Assembly (NCBI RefSeq): GCF_034702125.1
Contig: NC_085866.1
Coordinates: 21,030,687-21,094,686 of the forward strand
Source: Engraulis encrasicolus
Lineage: Eukaryota; Chordata; Actinopteri; Clupeiformes; Engraulidae
Length of the DNA: 64,000 nucleotides
Direction of reading: 5' to 3'
The notes under the pieces were generated by a model. The model ran no database searches. It was given only the letters and a program-made list of their open reading frames with translations, and was not told the DNA's origin. This document shows positions 52,580 to 63,016 of the stretch, piece after piece. The translations under genes and the position numbers were made by a program. Every line of letters starts with the position of its first letter. The stretch's first letter is position 1.

Positions 52580-53280
52580 ACGTGGCAGCTGTGCTTGGCT
52601 GTTAGGATGGGCTGGTCAGTGTCATGCTGTGTCTGTCTGTCATGTCACTTGGAGGCTATAGCTATGGCTATGGACGGAGTATACTGCCTAGGCCACACAC
52701 ACCCTGACACGCCTTCCCAGGCCTGCTCAGTGGATAAGGGAGACACCTGGTGGCCACTAGGTCACATAGCAAGAACAAAATACCCACAAACTGTTTCTGA
52801 ATGGATGTCCCCTAATAAATAGCATCTACCAGTACAACAACAATAACAACGACAACAGGGGAGGATGAGTGTAATTAGATTCAATGTGCCTTATAATCTA
52901 TAACATCAGTGCAAATGTATTAGCCAAATTGTGCCATGTTTGTCTCGAGGCTGATTGGTAGGATGCACATTTCAAAGGCTTTGATTTCTTTAGGAGGAGT
53001 GGGAAAGCCATTGCTCCTGGTAACATTTTCCCACATACAGTTCAACACAGGGTTGTGACTGGACAAGGGAAAAACATAGAGCACATAGTGTTGTGGCAGA
53101 TCATCAGTTTTCAGTGGGAATAATGGGATTTTGAATGTACATGCATTTTGAAGTCAACAAAACCCTGATTATTAATAACACCAATGCATGATACACCACA
53201 TCAATGTCACGCATTCAAACATCTCCCTGCTGCTTCTCCGAGCATTTATTAAGCGCCACCAGTAGGCACCAGTCTCTCCA
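52580..53280. other. intergenic, no gene recognised
   Basis: Unique-looking sequence without a recognisable exon or repeat ends. Confidence 0.4.
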
Positions 53281-53282
53281 CT

Positions 53283-53664
<382 letters not shown>

Positions 53665-53856
53665 TCTTTACTACCGGCTGTTCAAACACACACACACTCC
53701 ACAGTCTCACTTACCACCTGCGCATCACAGCCTACAGTGCACTACACTACTCGGCACCTCACCACAGCCCCCTCCACTTCACACCACAACACATTCCCAC
53801 AGGCTATGCCATCCCTACACCACACCACACCGAACTACAGCCTTCTCCACCTCTAC

Positions 53857-54026
53857 CAGGGATGCCGACGGGGGTGGGGGGGTGGGAGGGCTCACTTGTC
53901 TGGGCCCAGGTAGAGGGTCCTCACTTGTCTGGGACCAGAACTGGGTCCTCATTACATTGCATGTGTTGGGTGAGGGGGCCCTTCACATGACTTTGTCCCG
54001 GCTCAGCCAAAGGTGTCAGCGGCACT
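53857..54026. mobile_element. hAT-like element, family F, diverged copy
   Basis: CAGGGATGCCGACGGGG at the left, AAAGGTGTCAGCGGC at the right, with an internal duplication of CTCACTTGTCTGGG(C/A)CCAG. Confidence 0.8.
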
Positions 54027-56288
54027 TACCCCCCTGCACTACACTGCTGTGCCACTCTTCACCTCAGCACCTCAGAGTTCTCAACCCCTACACCACACAA
54101 CATCACACCACACCACAGCTGTGTCACAAAACTACATCTGAGGACGGAGTGATACATTTTAAATGAGGCAGAATAAGCACAGGTGGCAACGTGACACCTT
54201 CTTCACACCAGACTGGAGACAAATCCTTACACCACGTACCGTAGCCCCGACTCTACTGCTTTGCAGAATCATAAATAAATCTTCTCACCCTGCCTGAGAT
54301 TGTGGATACATTTGGATATGCAAGAAGAAATGTGGTGCCTACACAAAGGTGCACTTGTGCTTAAGGCATTGGACTCTACGTGTTTTCACGATATGGCGGG
54401 GGAAACCGTTTCTACTGTAGCTGTTTATTTATTTCCCTATTATTTTGTGAACATATCAGAATGGAAATAAAAATACACAACCCTAGACCAACCCCTATCT
54501 GCACTCATGCACACACACACGCGCACGCACGCACGCACACATACACACACACAAACACACACTCCGATGTGTGTACAACTTAGCAATAGCTAACTGAACA
54601 AAACAAAAAAATACTAAAAATGATAGCTGATAGTACGGCACTACATGTTTCTTATTGCACACAGAATACATGGAATAGAAGAATCTCTCGCTCTTTTTTT
54701 AAAATACATGACCTTTCAGAATCATCTCCTTTTCCCCTTGAGCTATATTTCATACAATATACATATTAACCAGACTGTTCCCCACTATGGGCAACAGTGG
54801 CTGGCTATGTTGAGGTTTTTTTTTTCAATGTTTGCCAGTGAACGAATGAATAACTGAATGAGAGCATGCTCTACTGCAGACGGTGTGTCTTAGGCTATGC
54901 TGGCAGTGAATTCAGGGAATCTACTACATCCTACTAGGTCCAGGACTCTGGTAGTTTAGTTATTCTAGGATTGTTTTTCTCACCCTCTAAGGTTTTGGAT
55001 GGATGTCTGTGCTTTGGTAAGGGAGACAAGTGCATATTTTTTTAGTCTAAAGTCTACTGTACCTATTTAAACTACTAGATGTGTACTTTAGTAAAGATAT
55101 GGACCTCCATATTCACTTCCATATATTCACACACAGGCAAGATACTGCCTATTAATTACACTGTCTTACAACAGCTTCTTTGTCATAAATACTGGTATAG
55201 TTCAACCACCGTCAAAGAATTTGATCCATCTGTTTGTTTTTGTTTGTTTAAACTGTGCTCATGTACAACATCCAAAAATGTAGGGGGGGGGGGGGGGAGG
55301 ACCATTTTCAATCACTCCATACCTCATTGTACTCTAAACGTTTTTTTTTTTTTGTAAAGGCCCATGCACATGTGTCATTTGGTAAGGCAACAGAGCAAAG
55401 CTTTGCTGCGGAAGAGATGCAGAGCGCTGGGTCTCCATCTTTTCCACAGCATCGTATGAACTACAATGGCTTACAAATAACAATCCTCGGCTTTTGTTTG
55501 TGTGTGCTGTGTTACGTTATTTTCTTTCCTCCTCACGTACCATTTCAAGTGGAGAAAAGCGCTCCGAAAAAAGGGAGCTCTGTTTACGACCGGACGGACA
55601 CCAAGGCTTCCTCGTCCCAAGCAGAGCGGACGGTATTGTCTCTGTGTGTGTCGAGTGATAGATCATTATATTGCAGCGTTTAGGGCCTCCAACACCCTGA
55701 GCTGCTAACACAGATGTGGACTGGGGAGGTGGGGAGGAAGGGCAGGGAAGGAGAGGCCTGACTGAGGGGGACATCCTGGATTCATAAAGTAAAATCCTCT
55801 GTCTGCCACATATTCCTTCCAGCCAATTCACTCATTCTGTCAGATCCCGGTCACACAGTGATTAGTTGATCACCTATGTTGGGAGAAACGGCAGAAAGTA
55901 CACACTGCACACAAATGTTGCAGTGTTAATTCCACACTTTAAAGGTCAAATTTAACACCCAAACCGTACTCTCTAAGGGTTGAATGTACACTGCAAACTC
56001 TGCTGTGTACAGCATGTGTGACTGGGACATTTACTTTCTCAGTCCAGTTTGTCCACCTCTAACTGATATGACATCTCTTCAGCTTCAGTTTATTAACGTT
56101 TTGCACACTGCCTGCAGTGCAATTTATGAAGCCCACAGCAGGTAGCGCTACCTGGAGGTAATGTACGTAGATAGACATACATACTGTATACATGTACGGT
56201 ATATCTCTCTACGGTAGTGTGAGTGCACAGGCCTGTGGGCAGCATACCAGGGGCGAGAGAAAGGTGGGGTGGGCAGATTTTGGGGTGT
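54027..56288. other. intergenic; possible distal slc6a17 3' UTR
   Basis: Mostly unique. CGCA/CACA words lie at 54519-54560 and a G run at about 55284-55297. Around 55915-56010, GCAGTGTTAATTCCACACTT and ACACTGCAAACTCTGC suggest a small palindromic MITE. No coding exon recognised. Confidence 0.4.
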
Positions 56289-56290
56289 CT

Positions 56291-56474
56291 TATGCCTCTT
56301 TTCCACTCCTGGTTTTTTGGTAGGCCTGCAACTCGACACAGCGCAACTCGGCTGCCACTTTTGCTTTACGACTGAGCTGTGTGGTGCCTATTCGAAAAGC
56401 AAAAAGTGGTGGCCGAGTTGTGCTGTGTCGAGCTGTAGGTCTACCAGAAAACTGTCAGTGGAAAAGAGGCAATA
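56291..56474. mobile_element. long-TIR MITE, possible TA target
   Basis: The two halves are near mirror images: TGCCTCTTTTCCACT...CTCGACACAGCGCAACTCGG against CCGAGTTGTGCTGTGTCGAG...AGTGGAAAAGAGGCA. TA flanks both ends, as for Tc1/mariner-type insertions, but two bases are weak evidence. Confidence 0.8.
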
Positions 56475-56576
56475 GTGGCTTATAACTCGCTTCTTGGCTT
56501 GTAGCAGGTGAGATACCTCTGAGCACCTGAGCTCATGTTGGGGGCCTAAGTTGTAAAGAGACGCTGTCTGTCTGCA

Positions 56577-56705
56577 CAGGTGTCAAAAGCAAAAAGTAAA
56601 AAAGTAAAAGTACTTTTTTTGTGGTGTAATTACAACACTAGCACATGTCACTCATGACATAGCTGTTACACCATTCCCTCCATTGTACCTTTTACTTTTG
56701 ACACC

Positions 56706-56709
<4 letters not shown>
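56577..56709. mobile_element. small TIR element next to (CTGT)n
   Basis: Left end CAGGTGTCAAAAGCAAAAAG, right end CTTTTACTTTTGACACCTCTG given as two parts (CTTTTACTTTTG, GACACCTCTG). It is reminiscent of Tol2-like hAT ends. The CTGT repeat at 56707-56746 starts at its right end. Confidence 0.7.
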
Positions 56710-56746
<37 letters not shown>

Positions 56747-56951
56747 AACACCTCATTTTGTCCATTCCTTCACTACCTGCCTACCTGTCTGTCTGCTTGA
56801 CCTTTAGGGCCACCTTTAGGTTTGTCTGTCTGTGGCTCTGTCTGGCATATTGCCTACCTCACTCTCTCTCTGTCTCTACCCTGTGTGTATGTACAGCATT
56901 TATATGTCGTGTGTGTGTGTGTTTGTGTTTTTAACTTGGTCCTGGGCCCTT

Positions 56952-57074
<123 letters not shown>

Positions 57075-57114
57075 CGTAGTGTGTGCGTGCGCATCTTTGT
57101 CCTGCGTGAGGTGA

Positions 57115-57552
57115 TCATAAGTCGGTCTTGGGCCCCGTGCCTGCTCCTCCTCCAGCTGCGTTGGCGTTCACATTCAGATGGGCGTTGGTGTTGGTGGTGC
57201 TGCTGGTGCCGTAGCCGACCCCCACCCCGTGGGTGGAGATGGAGGTGGTGGTGAGCTCGATGGGCGAGGAGTTGCCGCCGGGCCCCAGGTAGGCGCGGTG
57301 CGTGGGCATGGGCGAGGGCGTGTCGGCCGGGTTCTTGCCGCCCAGGATGAAGCGCGACTCGTCCTCCTCCAGGTTGGACATGTCCTTCATCATGCTCTTC
57401 TTATAGGAGACGGACAGCTTGTTGGAGCCGTCGGGGATCAGGTGGAAGTGGCGCGCGATGAAGACCAGCGGCAAGGGTAGCATGGCGGCGATCATCAGGG
57501 CGAAGCACATGCACAGCGCCCACGTGGGGTAGCTCTGGAACTGCTCCATGGC
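57115..57552 (-). CDS. slc6a17: slc6a17 (NTT4) last coding exon: TM12 and C-tail
   Basis: Encodes the final 145 residues and the stop (TGA at 57117-57115) of a sodium-dependent neutral amino-acid transporter of synaptic vesicles. Residues 1-35 carry TM12 (ALCMCFALMIAAMLPLPLVF); the cytoplasmic tail then reads RHFHLIPDGSNKLSVSYKK, MMKDMSNLEEDESRFIL and SPMPTHRAYLGPG. The SPMPTHR-YLGPG and MMKD-SNLEE blocks are those I recall for SLC6A17 and differ from its paralogue SLC6A15. The last 45 residues (Thr/Asn/Gly-rich, NTNAHLNVNANAAGGG) are not conserved with the mammalian end. The acceptor is TTATTCCTCAG before GCC ATG GAG. Two partial copies of this exon lie upstream in the intron (57664-57723 and 57758-57862). 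Confidence 0.95.
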   Translation of the reverse strand, partial: AMEQFQSYPTWALCMCFALMIAAMLPLPLVFIARHFHLIPDGSNKLSVSYKKSMMKDMSNLEEDESRFILGGKNPADTPSPMPTHRAYLGPGGNSSPIELTTTSISTHGVGVGYGTSSTTNTNAHLNVNANAAGGGAGTGPKTDL

Positions 57553-57663
57553 CTGAGGAATAATGAAGCATACAGTACAGTTTAGTTTAGTTTAGTTTAT
57601 TTGGTTTATTTAAGCTGGGACCATGCACAGTATCAGCAAGGTAAAACATGTTAGTTACGATCA

Positions 57664-57723
57664 TCAGGGCGAAAAACACATGCACAGGGCCCACGTGGGG
57701 TAGCTCTTCAACTGCTCCATGGC
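57664..57723 (-). pseudogene. slc6a17 last-exon partial copy, near
   Basis: Repeats the acceptor (CCCAG) and the first codons of the last exon, with Q-F-Q changed to Q-L-K. An extra T shifts the frame after CMCF and it stops within 20 codons. It is part of a tandem duplication of about 130 bp. Confidence 0.85.
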
Positions 57724-57757
57724 CTGGGAAATAATAAAGCATACAGTACGGTGTAAA

Positions 57758-57862
57758 TTAACATAGAGTATAGAAAACAGTAAGGTGAAACATGGCAGCG
57801 ATCATCACGGCGAAACACATGCACAGCGCCCACGTGGGGTAGCTCTGGAACTGCTCCATGGC
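57758..57862 (-). pseudogene. slc6a17 last-exon partial copy, distal, still open
   Basis: Keeps the acceptor TTATTCCTCAG and the exon phase. It reads AMEQFQSYPTWALCMCFA, then VMIAAM, then eight to ten unrelated residues and a stop at 57758. In the transcript it is the first of the three acceptors encountered. If used, it would give a protein with an incomplete TM12 and no C-tail. Confidence 0.85.
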
Positions 57863-57869
57863 CTGAGGA

Positions 57870-58604
57870 ATAATGAAGCATACAGTAAGGTACCGTATAA
57901 CATGTTCTTGGTGATTATCAGGGCGAAGCTCTAGAGTAAGAATTAATTTAGTACTCAATTAGTACTCAAATTTAGTACTCAATTAGTACTCAAATTTACT
58001 ACTCAAATTAGTACTCAATTTTCTCTCATGCCCATGGTTTCTATATGTGGACGGATCATAATAGTGGGAATCAACATGTAAAAAATATGTTCATCAGATG
58101 CAGTAGTTCCAGAATGTAAATGGAAATGAACATAAAAAATCACCTTCACTTTCTGGCCTGGAGAACGATTATACCAGTGGGAATTACACCTACATCATAT
58201 GTTTTACATCATATTGTATTACATTACACATTACATTAATGGATCAAAAATGAGACATATTATTCAGGTAGCTCTGTAATTGCTCTGCGGCATGGGGAAA
58301 GACCACAAGAGTGGGTATGCAGGGCTGTGCTAACTGTGTGAAATGTTTTACACTACTTACATTAAAATAGGAAAGCTATATAGCTTAATGTCCTCCCTCA
58401 GGCCCTGGAGGGACCCAATTACAGGTAATTAAATGCTCTAATGCAAAAATGCTTTGTCAAATTCTTTCTTGCCGTGCAAATGGGTAAAAGGTTCTTGTTA
58501 AATTCCAAAAGAGACTAAAAACATTGCCCACAGTGCAAAAAGAGTAGCAAGTAGCAAGAAGTGCCGATAACAAGTTTGAAAAGTGCAAATAGCAAGTACA
58601 ACAG
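57870..58604 (-). other. slc6a17 intron sequence
   Basis: Part of the intron between the last two coding exons. AATTAGTACTCAAATTTA(G/C)TACTC is repeated about four times at 57945-58022. No exon seen. Confidence 0.6.
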
Positions 58605-58768
58605 TGTCCTTGGGCTAACGGTGGGGCACAAGGTTACTACGCCAGTGACCCGGGCTCAATTCCTGCCCGGGTCATTTGTTGGTCCTTCCCCGTCTCTCTC
58701 TCCCCTCTTGTTTCCTGACCCTCTCTCACTATCTTGTCACAAATAAAGGCATATAAAACCCTAAAATT
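58605..58768 (+). mobile_element. tRNA-derived SINE, family S1, in slc6a17 intron
   Basis: TTGGGCTAACGGTGGGGCAC, CGGGCTCAATTCCTGCCCGG (B-box region), CCCCGTCTCTCTCTCCCCTC, TGTCACAAATAAAGGCA. It is antisense to slc6a17. Confidence 0.82.
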
Positions 58769-58939
58769 ATCTTTAAAAAAACAACCAAATACAAAAGAGT
58801 GCCAATATCAAATACACAGCAAAAATACCAGTGTTATAATATAACCCTAATATAACCCTTAGAGAGTTGAAGACTCTGTAATGTGTTACTCTCCATCACT
58901 GCCCCAGACATAAACAAGTGTGAACTGGATGCAAAAGTT

Positions 58940-59095
58940 CAAAGATCCATGCACAGCTTCTACAGGTAGGTGCTGGTAAACGTAGGAGGATGCAATACTC
59001 CTGAGCGAACCTGACGACGCACAGAGGCGAAACGCGTTGTTCGCTCTGAATAAAAGATCATAAAGTCAAACAAGTGTGTGGTAAACTTTTTTCTT
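58940..59095 (-). other. unexplained block with GCGAAACGCGTTG
   Basis: GAACCTGACGACGCACAGAG followed by GCGAAACGCGTTGTTCGCTC is unusually CpG-rich for this intron and partly palindromic (AACGCGTT). It may be a repeat I cannot name. Confidence 0.35.
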
Positions 59096-59099
59096 TTAA

Positions 59100-59266
59100 C
59101 CCCTTAAGACGCGGCTTTATAAATTAGCTGTTACCAGAATGGCAATAACCAAGTTGTAGTGTATTACTAAAGGCCCCGTGCACTGGCATAGTAGTGTAGT
59201 ACTATAGTAGTTAGCTTTCAATGTTTATTACAGCGTGCCACAGGAGGTACGGCGCGCATTAAGGGG
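59100..59266 (+). mobile_element. 167-bp MITE, copy 1 (TTAA|CCCC end)
   Basis: Starts CCCCTTAAGACGCGGC after TTAA and ends GGCGCGCATTAAGGGG. The same 167-bp element lies inverted at 60004-60170. The TTAA/CCC junction resembles piggyBac-type insertion, though the other side reads CTAC, not TTAA. Confidence 0.85.
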
Positions 59267-59347
59267 CTACAGTGTGAACTAAATGTCCCATTGATTTGAC
59301 ACCCCATTTTTTTCTGAGTAGGAAAAAAGAGTATTGGTTGCACTGAC

Positions 59348-59510
59348 CAGGTCCTGTACCCAGGCGTTGTAGCCAGGTGGCTTGAGGACCATCTCGATGA
59401 TGGAGGCACTGATGAGGATGATGAGCAGGATGGGGGAGACGTACTTCCACATGTAGAAGTAGTAGGCGTTCGGCCGGAAACCCAGCATGTCCTCCAGGTC
59501 CTGCATAAAC
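59348..59510 (-). CDS. slc6a17: slc6a17 coding exon: TM11 region
   Basis: Contributes one base to a split Arg codon, then 54 codons: FMQDLEDMLGFRPNAYYFYM, WKYVSPILLIILISASII (TM11) and EMVLKPPGYNAWVQDL. GFRP-YFYMWK-VSP is the expected segment of NTT4. The acceptor is ACCATGCAG at 59513-59511, preceded by a SINE tail rather than a pyrimidine tract. The donor GTCAGT follows at 59347. The exon ends in phase 0 and joins GCC at 57552. Confidence 0.95.
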
Positions 59511-59520
59511 CTGCATGGTA

Positions 59521-59712
59521 CATACATTACATTACATTACATTACATTGCATTGCACTTAGCTGACCCTTTCATGTATTCAAAGCGACTTACAACTATTA
59601 TTTTTCAGGGTATTGGTTACAGTCCCTGGAGCAATGTGGGGTTAGGTGCCTTGCTCAAGGGCACTTCAGCCATGGATGGAGATGTAGGGAGAGGTCAGGG
59701 GGGATACATACA
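59521..59712 (-). mobile_element. SINE family S2, headless, abutting the exon acceptor
   Basis: In the sense of slc6a17: CCATGGCTGAAGTGCCCTTG, AGCAAGGCACCTAACCCCAC, TGTAAGTCGCTTTGAATACA, then an (AATGT)n tail that ends about 10 bases before the splice acceptor. The tRNA head is missing. Confidence 0.85.
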
Positions 59713-60003
59713 CACAATCAGGGCCCTAAATTAACTTTTTTTCACCACCAGACAAAATGGCTAGTAGATGTTAACCTTACTAGCCATATATATACTCAGT
59801 AATGGGTGAAAGTGGCTAGTAATTGGATCTTTTCTACCAGCCAAACTGAAATTTCACCAGCATTTGGCCAGTTGGCTGGTGTTAATTTAGAACACTGCAC
59901 ACAATTGTTTTTTTTTTTTTTTAAACAAACATAGTATTTCTGTAACGGATAAATGACATTCAGCTCTGTGACCAAGTTTAGTAAACATCACAAAAGTGTG
60001 TAG
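59713..60003 (-). other. slc6a17 intron, possible MITE trace
   Basis: CCCTAAATTAACTTTTTTTC at 59734 and TGGCTGGTGTTAATTTAGAA at 59872 form partly inverted ends of a possible small element (about 59730-59895). Confidence 0.5.
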
Positions 60004-60170
60004 CCCCTTAATGCGCGCCGTACCTCCTGAGGCACGCTGTAATAGACATTGAAATGTAACTACCATAGCACTACAATACTATGACACAACACAGGCCCTT
60101 TAGTAATGCACCACGGCTTAGTCATTACCATACTGGTAACAATGAATTTATAAAGCCGCGCCTTAAGGGG
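60004..60170 (-). mobile_element. 167-bp MITE, copy 2, inverted
   Basis: Starts CCCCTTAATGCGCGCC and ends GCCGCGCCTTAAGGGG followed by TTAA. It is the reverse complement of 59100-59266 with scattered differences, on the other side of exon 59348-59510. Confidence 0.85.
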
Positions 60171-60464
60171 TTAAGGTACACTGTGTGGGAAGTAGGTAGT
60201 GCTCATTGAAACTGTGCAGTCTACTGTCAAAGTTGATCTTTGACTCATGCATGAAAAGTGCAATTTTCCCAGTCATAATGAAGACTTAGAATGTGATGGT
60301 GGTGGTAAGTATTCATGAAAAAGGAAATAGCTGTGATAGAACTATTACAGAGTGCACCTTTAAAACTGACTGTTGCCACATACTGCACTGTATGTGCTCT
60401 GAACAGTACAGGTAGAAAATGTAACACAACACTAATCCAATATTCTACAGTGTACAGTACGTAT

Positions 60465-60496
60465 TCCTCCCGGTCCTGCATGAACCTGCATGGAGA
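60465..60496 (-). pseudogene. copy of the TM11 exon's 5' edge, first
   Basis: In sense: CTCCATGCAG then GTTCATGCAGGACCGGGAGG. It repeats the acceptor and about seven codons of exon 59348-59510. An open frame continues for 78 codons from the ATG (60245-60481), so the acceptor would lead into non-homologous sequence. Confidence 0.75.
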
Positions 60497-60964
60497 CAGA
60501 GGGAATAATCATCATCAGTGTAGGGGTTCTATGAAACCATTCATAGACACTGCCATATTCGCTCTATTTTTTATTTGATAGAGACAATAAATGATGAGAT
60601 GACGAGAAATGCTTTGGGAAAAAAGGAAATTACCTTGGGCCAGAGTTCACGGTGTAATAGTAGTGTGCCTTAGCCATTACAGCAACTACCAAGGCCTATT
60701 TGTGCTATTTTGAACTGTCCATGTGAGATGGTATGTACCGTAAGGATGATTTGTGGGGCAGTGCATGCAGCCCACCATCAGAAAACATTTATATTAGAAC
60801 CAAAGACATAACGGTTTGGCCGGTATGTTACTCTCCATCATAGTCCCACACATGAATTAGTGTGAACTGAATGACCCTGGGTTAGTCAGTTAAGTCTAAT
60901 TCTGAAATAAAAATCTGCTATGCTATGCAAATACTCTAGTAAGGACATGTGATTAGGATAATTA

Positions 60965-61012
60965 GAAAGAGCCTAGCATGTCTTCTAGGTAGTGCATGAA
61001 CCTGCATGGTAC
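60965..61012 (-). pseudogene. copy of the TM11 exon's 5' edge, second
   Basis: In sense: TGTACCATGCAG then GTTCATGCACTACCTAGAAG, ACATGCTAGG. It repeats acceptor and about ten codons with substitutions, including an in-frame TAG. Confidence 0.75.
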
Positions 61013-61016
61013 ACAC

Positions 61017-61245
<229 letters not shown>

Positions 61246-61419
61246 AGTATATAGCACTGTATGCTATTGTAATACACTGCAATAGTGCAACATGTTTTAT
61301 AGTATTAAAGTATTAAAAGTATTGTATAAAATGCATATGGTAGGAAACAGCAGAACATGTCAAAAAGAGCTTCATTCCAACATAATGGCTGTAATACCCT
61401 AAGACTCTCTTGCTCCTAG

Positions 61420-61716
61420 TTCCAGCTACTCACTGGGAGTGTTGCTATCATGCTATTTTAATAAGGTGGCCTAAATATGATTTAAAGTCATATTGCAACC
61501 ACTGTGAGAGACTTGTCTTGTTCCTCACCTCTTGCTGCCGTAGATCCAGGCTACTCAGAGTGTGGCTATCATTCTATTGTAATATACAGGTATAATACTT
61601 CACTAGTTCCAACCACTCTAGTGGAATGTTGCTATCATATTATTATAATAAAGATGGCCTAAATATAACTTAAAGTCATATTGCAACCACTGTGAGAGTA
61701 TTGTTTGGGTCCTCAC
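61420..61716 (-). repeat. tandem duplication carrying an exon 3' edge and donor
   Basis: Blocks GTTGCTATCAT, TGGCCTAAATAT, AAAGTCATATTGCAACCACT and CCTCACCTCTTGCTGCCGTA occur twice, about 190 bp apart. The second occurrence of the last block is the real exon end (61711-61730); the first (61526-61545) is an intronic copy, including the GTGAGG donor. Confidence 0.85.
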
Positions 61717-61876
61717 CTCTTGCTGCCGTAGATCCAGGCTACTGAGATGTTCTCCAGGATCACCACGATGGTGAGAGGCAGCCCGGCCGAGTAGTCATCA
61801 AACATGGTGACGAAATAGTTACCAGATCGCTGCACAAACAGCAGACCACAGAAGAACGCCACTATACAGCAGCCCA
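61717..61876 (-). CDS. slc6a17: slc6a17 coding exon: TM9-TM10
   Basis: Completes a Val codon (G|TG), then 52 codons: [18 protein letters not shown] (TM9), [18 protein letters not shown] and [16 protein letters not shown] (TM10). [20 protein letters not shown] is a strongly conserved stretch of NTT4/SLC6A15-type transporters. The donor is GTGAGG after AAG AG; with the next exon's G this makes Arg. The acceptor CCTCCTCCAG is the end of a very long pyrimidine tract in the sense strand. The reading frame open to 62567 upstream is that repeat, not exon. Confidence 0.95.
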
Positions 61877-61879
61877 CTG

Positions 61880-62622
61880 GAGGAGGAGAGGAGAGGAGAG
61901 GAGAAAGAAGAGAGGAGAGAAGAGAGGAGAGAAGAGAAGAGGAGAGGAGAGAGGGAAGAGAGGAGAGTAGAGGAGAGGAGAGAGGGAAGAGAGGGTAGAA
62001 GAAGAGAAAGGAAAGAAGAGAGGAGAGAGGAGAGGAAAAAGGAAAGGAAGAGAGAGGGAAGAAGAGGAGAGGAGAGGAGAGGAGAGGAGAGGAGAGGAGA
62101 AGAGAGGAGAGAAGAGAGGAGAGAAGAGAAGATGAGAGGAGAGAGGGAAGAGAGGGTAGAAGAAGAGAAAGGAAAGAAGAGAGGAGAGAGGAGAGGAAAA
62201 AGGAAAGAAGAGAGGAAAGAAGAGAGGAGAGGAGAGGAGAGGAGAGGAGAGGAGAAGAGGAGAGAGGGAAGAGAGGGTAGAAGAAGAGAAAGGAAAGAAG
62301 AGAGGACAGAAGAGGAGAGGAGAGAGGAAAGAAGAGAGAGGAAAGAAGAGAGGAGAGGAGAGGAGAGGAGAGGAGAGGAGAGGAGAGGAGAAGAGAAGAG
62401 AAGAGGAGAGAGGGAAGAGGAAAGGAGAGAGGAAAGAGAGGAGAGAGGAGGAGAGGAGAGAGGAGAGAGGAAATAAGAGAGGAGAGGAGAGGAGAGAGGA
62501 AAGAAGAGAGGGGGAAGAGGATGCCGGGGAAGAGAAGAGAATAGGAAATGAGTGGGGAGAAGGACAAAGGAGAAGACAGGAGAGAGGTAGAGAAGAAAAG
62601 GAAAGAAAGAAAAAAGATAAAA
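61880..62622. repeat. purine satellite (GAGGA)n in slc6a17 intron
   Basis: About 740 bp of nearly pure A/G with higher-order units (GAGGGAAGAGAGGGTAGAAG occurs at about 61980, 62144 and 62266). In slc6a17 RNA it is a pyrimidine tract that runs straight into the acceptor of exon 61717-61876. Confidence 0.95.
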
Positions 62623-63016
62623 TAACAGATATCTTTAGAAGCGCTTGTGTGTGTGTGTGTGTGTGTGGAAAGAAAATGTTGCTTGCTTTACATACAATAA
62701 TCTGGCATTAATCTCAGCAAAAACTGCTGTCCAAGTGATACACCCACAGTGATAAACAATTGCTTGATACTAATCAATACCTAAGTGACTTTAAATGGGG
62801 ACAAAAGCACGTTCTAACTTGGTCTTCAATTGGTCTAAATATAATGTCCGCAAGCAGAATTTTGGTCGCAACCTAAACACAAACAACATCCCGCACACTC
62901 CCTCCCTGCAATCTCTGGCACACCCCCAGGAGGTGCTCACCCCCAGGTTAAGAACCACTGATATACAGTAGTGTATGTCGTCCGAATGAGCTCCTTGGCT
63001 CGCTTACTGTACGTAC
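62623..63016 (-). other. slc6a17 intron sequence
   Basis: A short GT tract at 62646-62667, and at about 62900-62958 a block ending CAGGTTAAGAACCACTGATA that looks like a hAT-like terminus. No exon. Confidence 0.5.

Noticed and set aside
61713..62567. 284-codon minus frame that ends in slc6a17 sequence
   Set aside because: Only the last 52 codons are exon; the rest is translation of the (GAGGA)n satellite, and a good acceptor lies at the junction.
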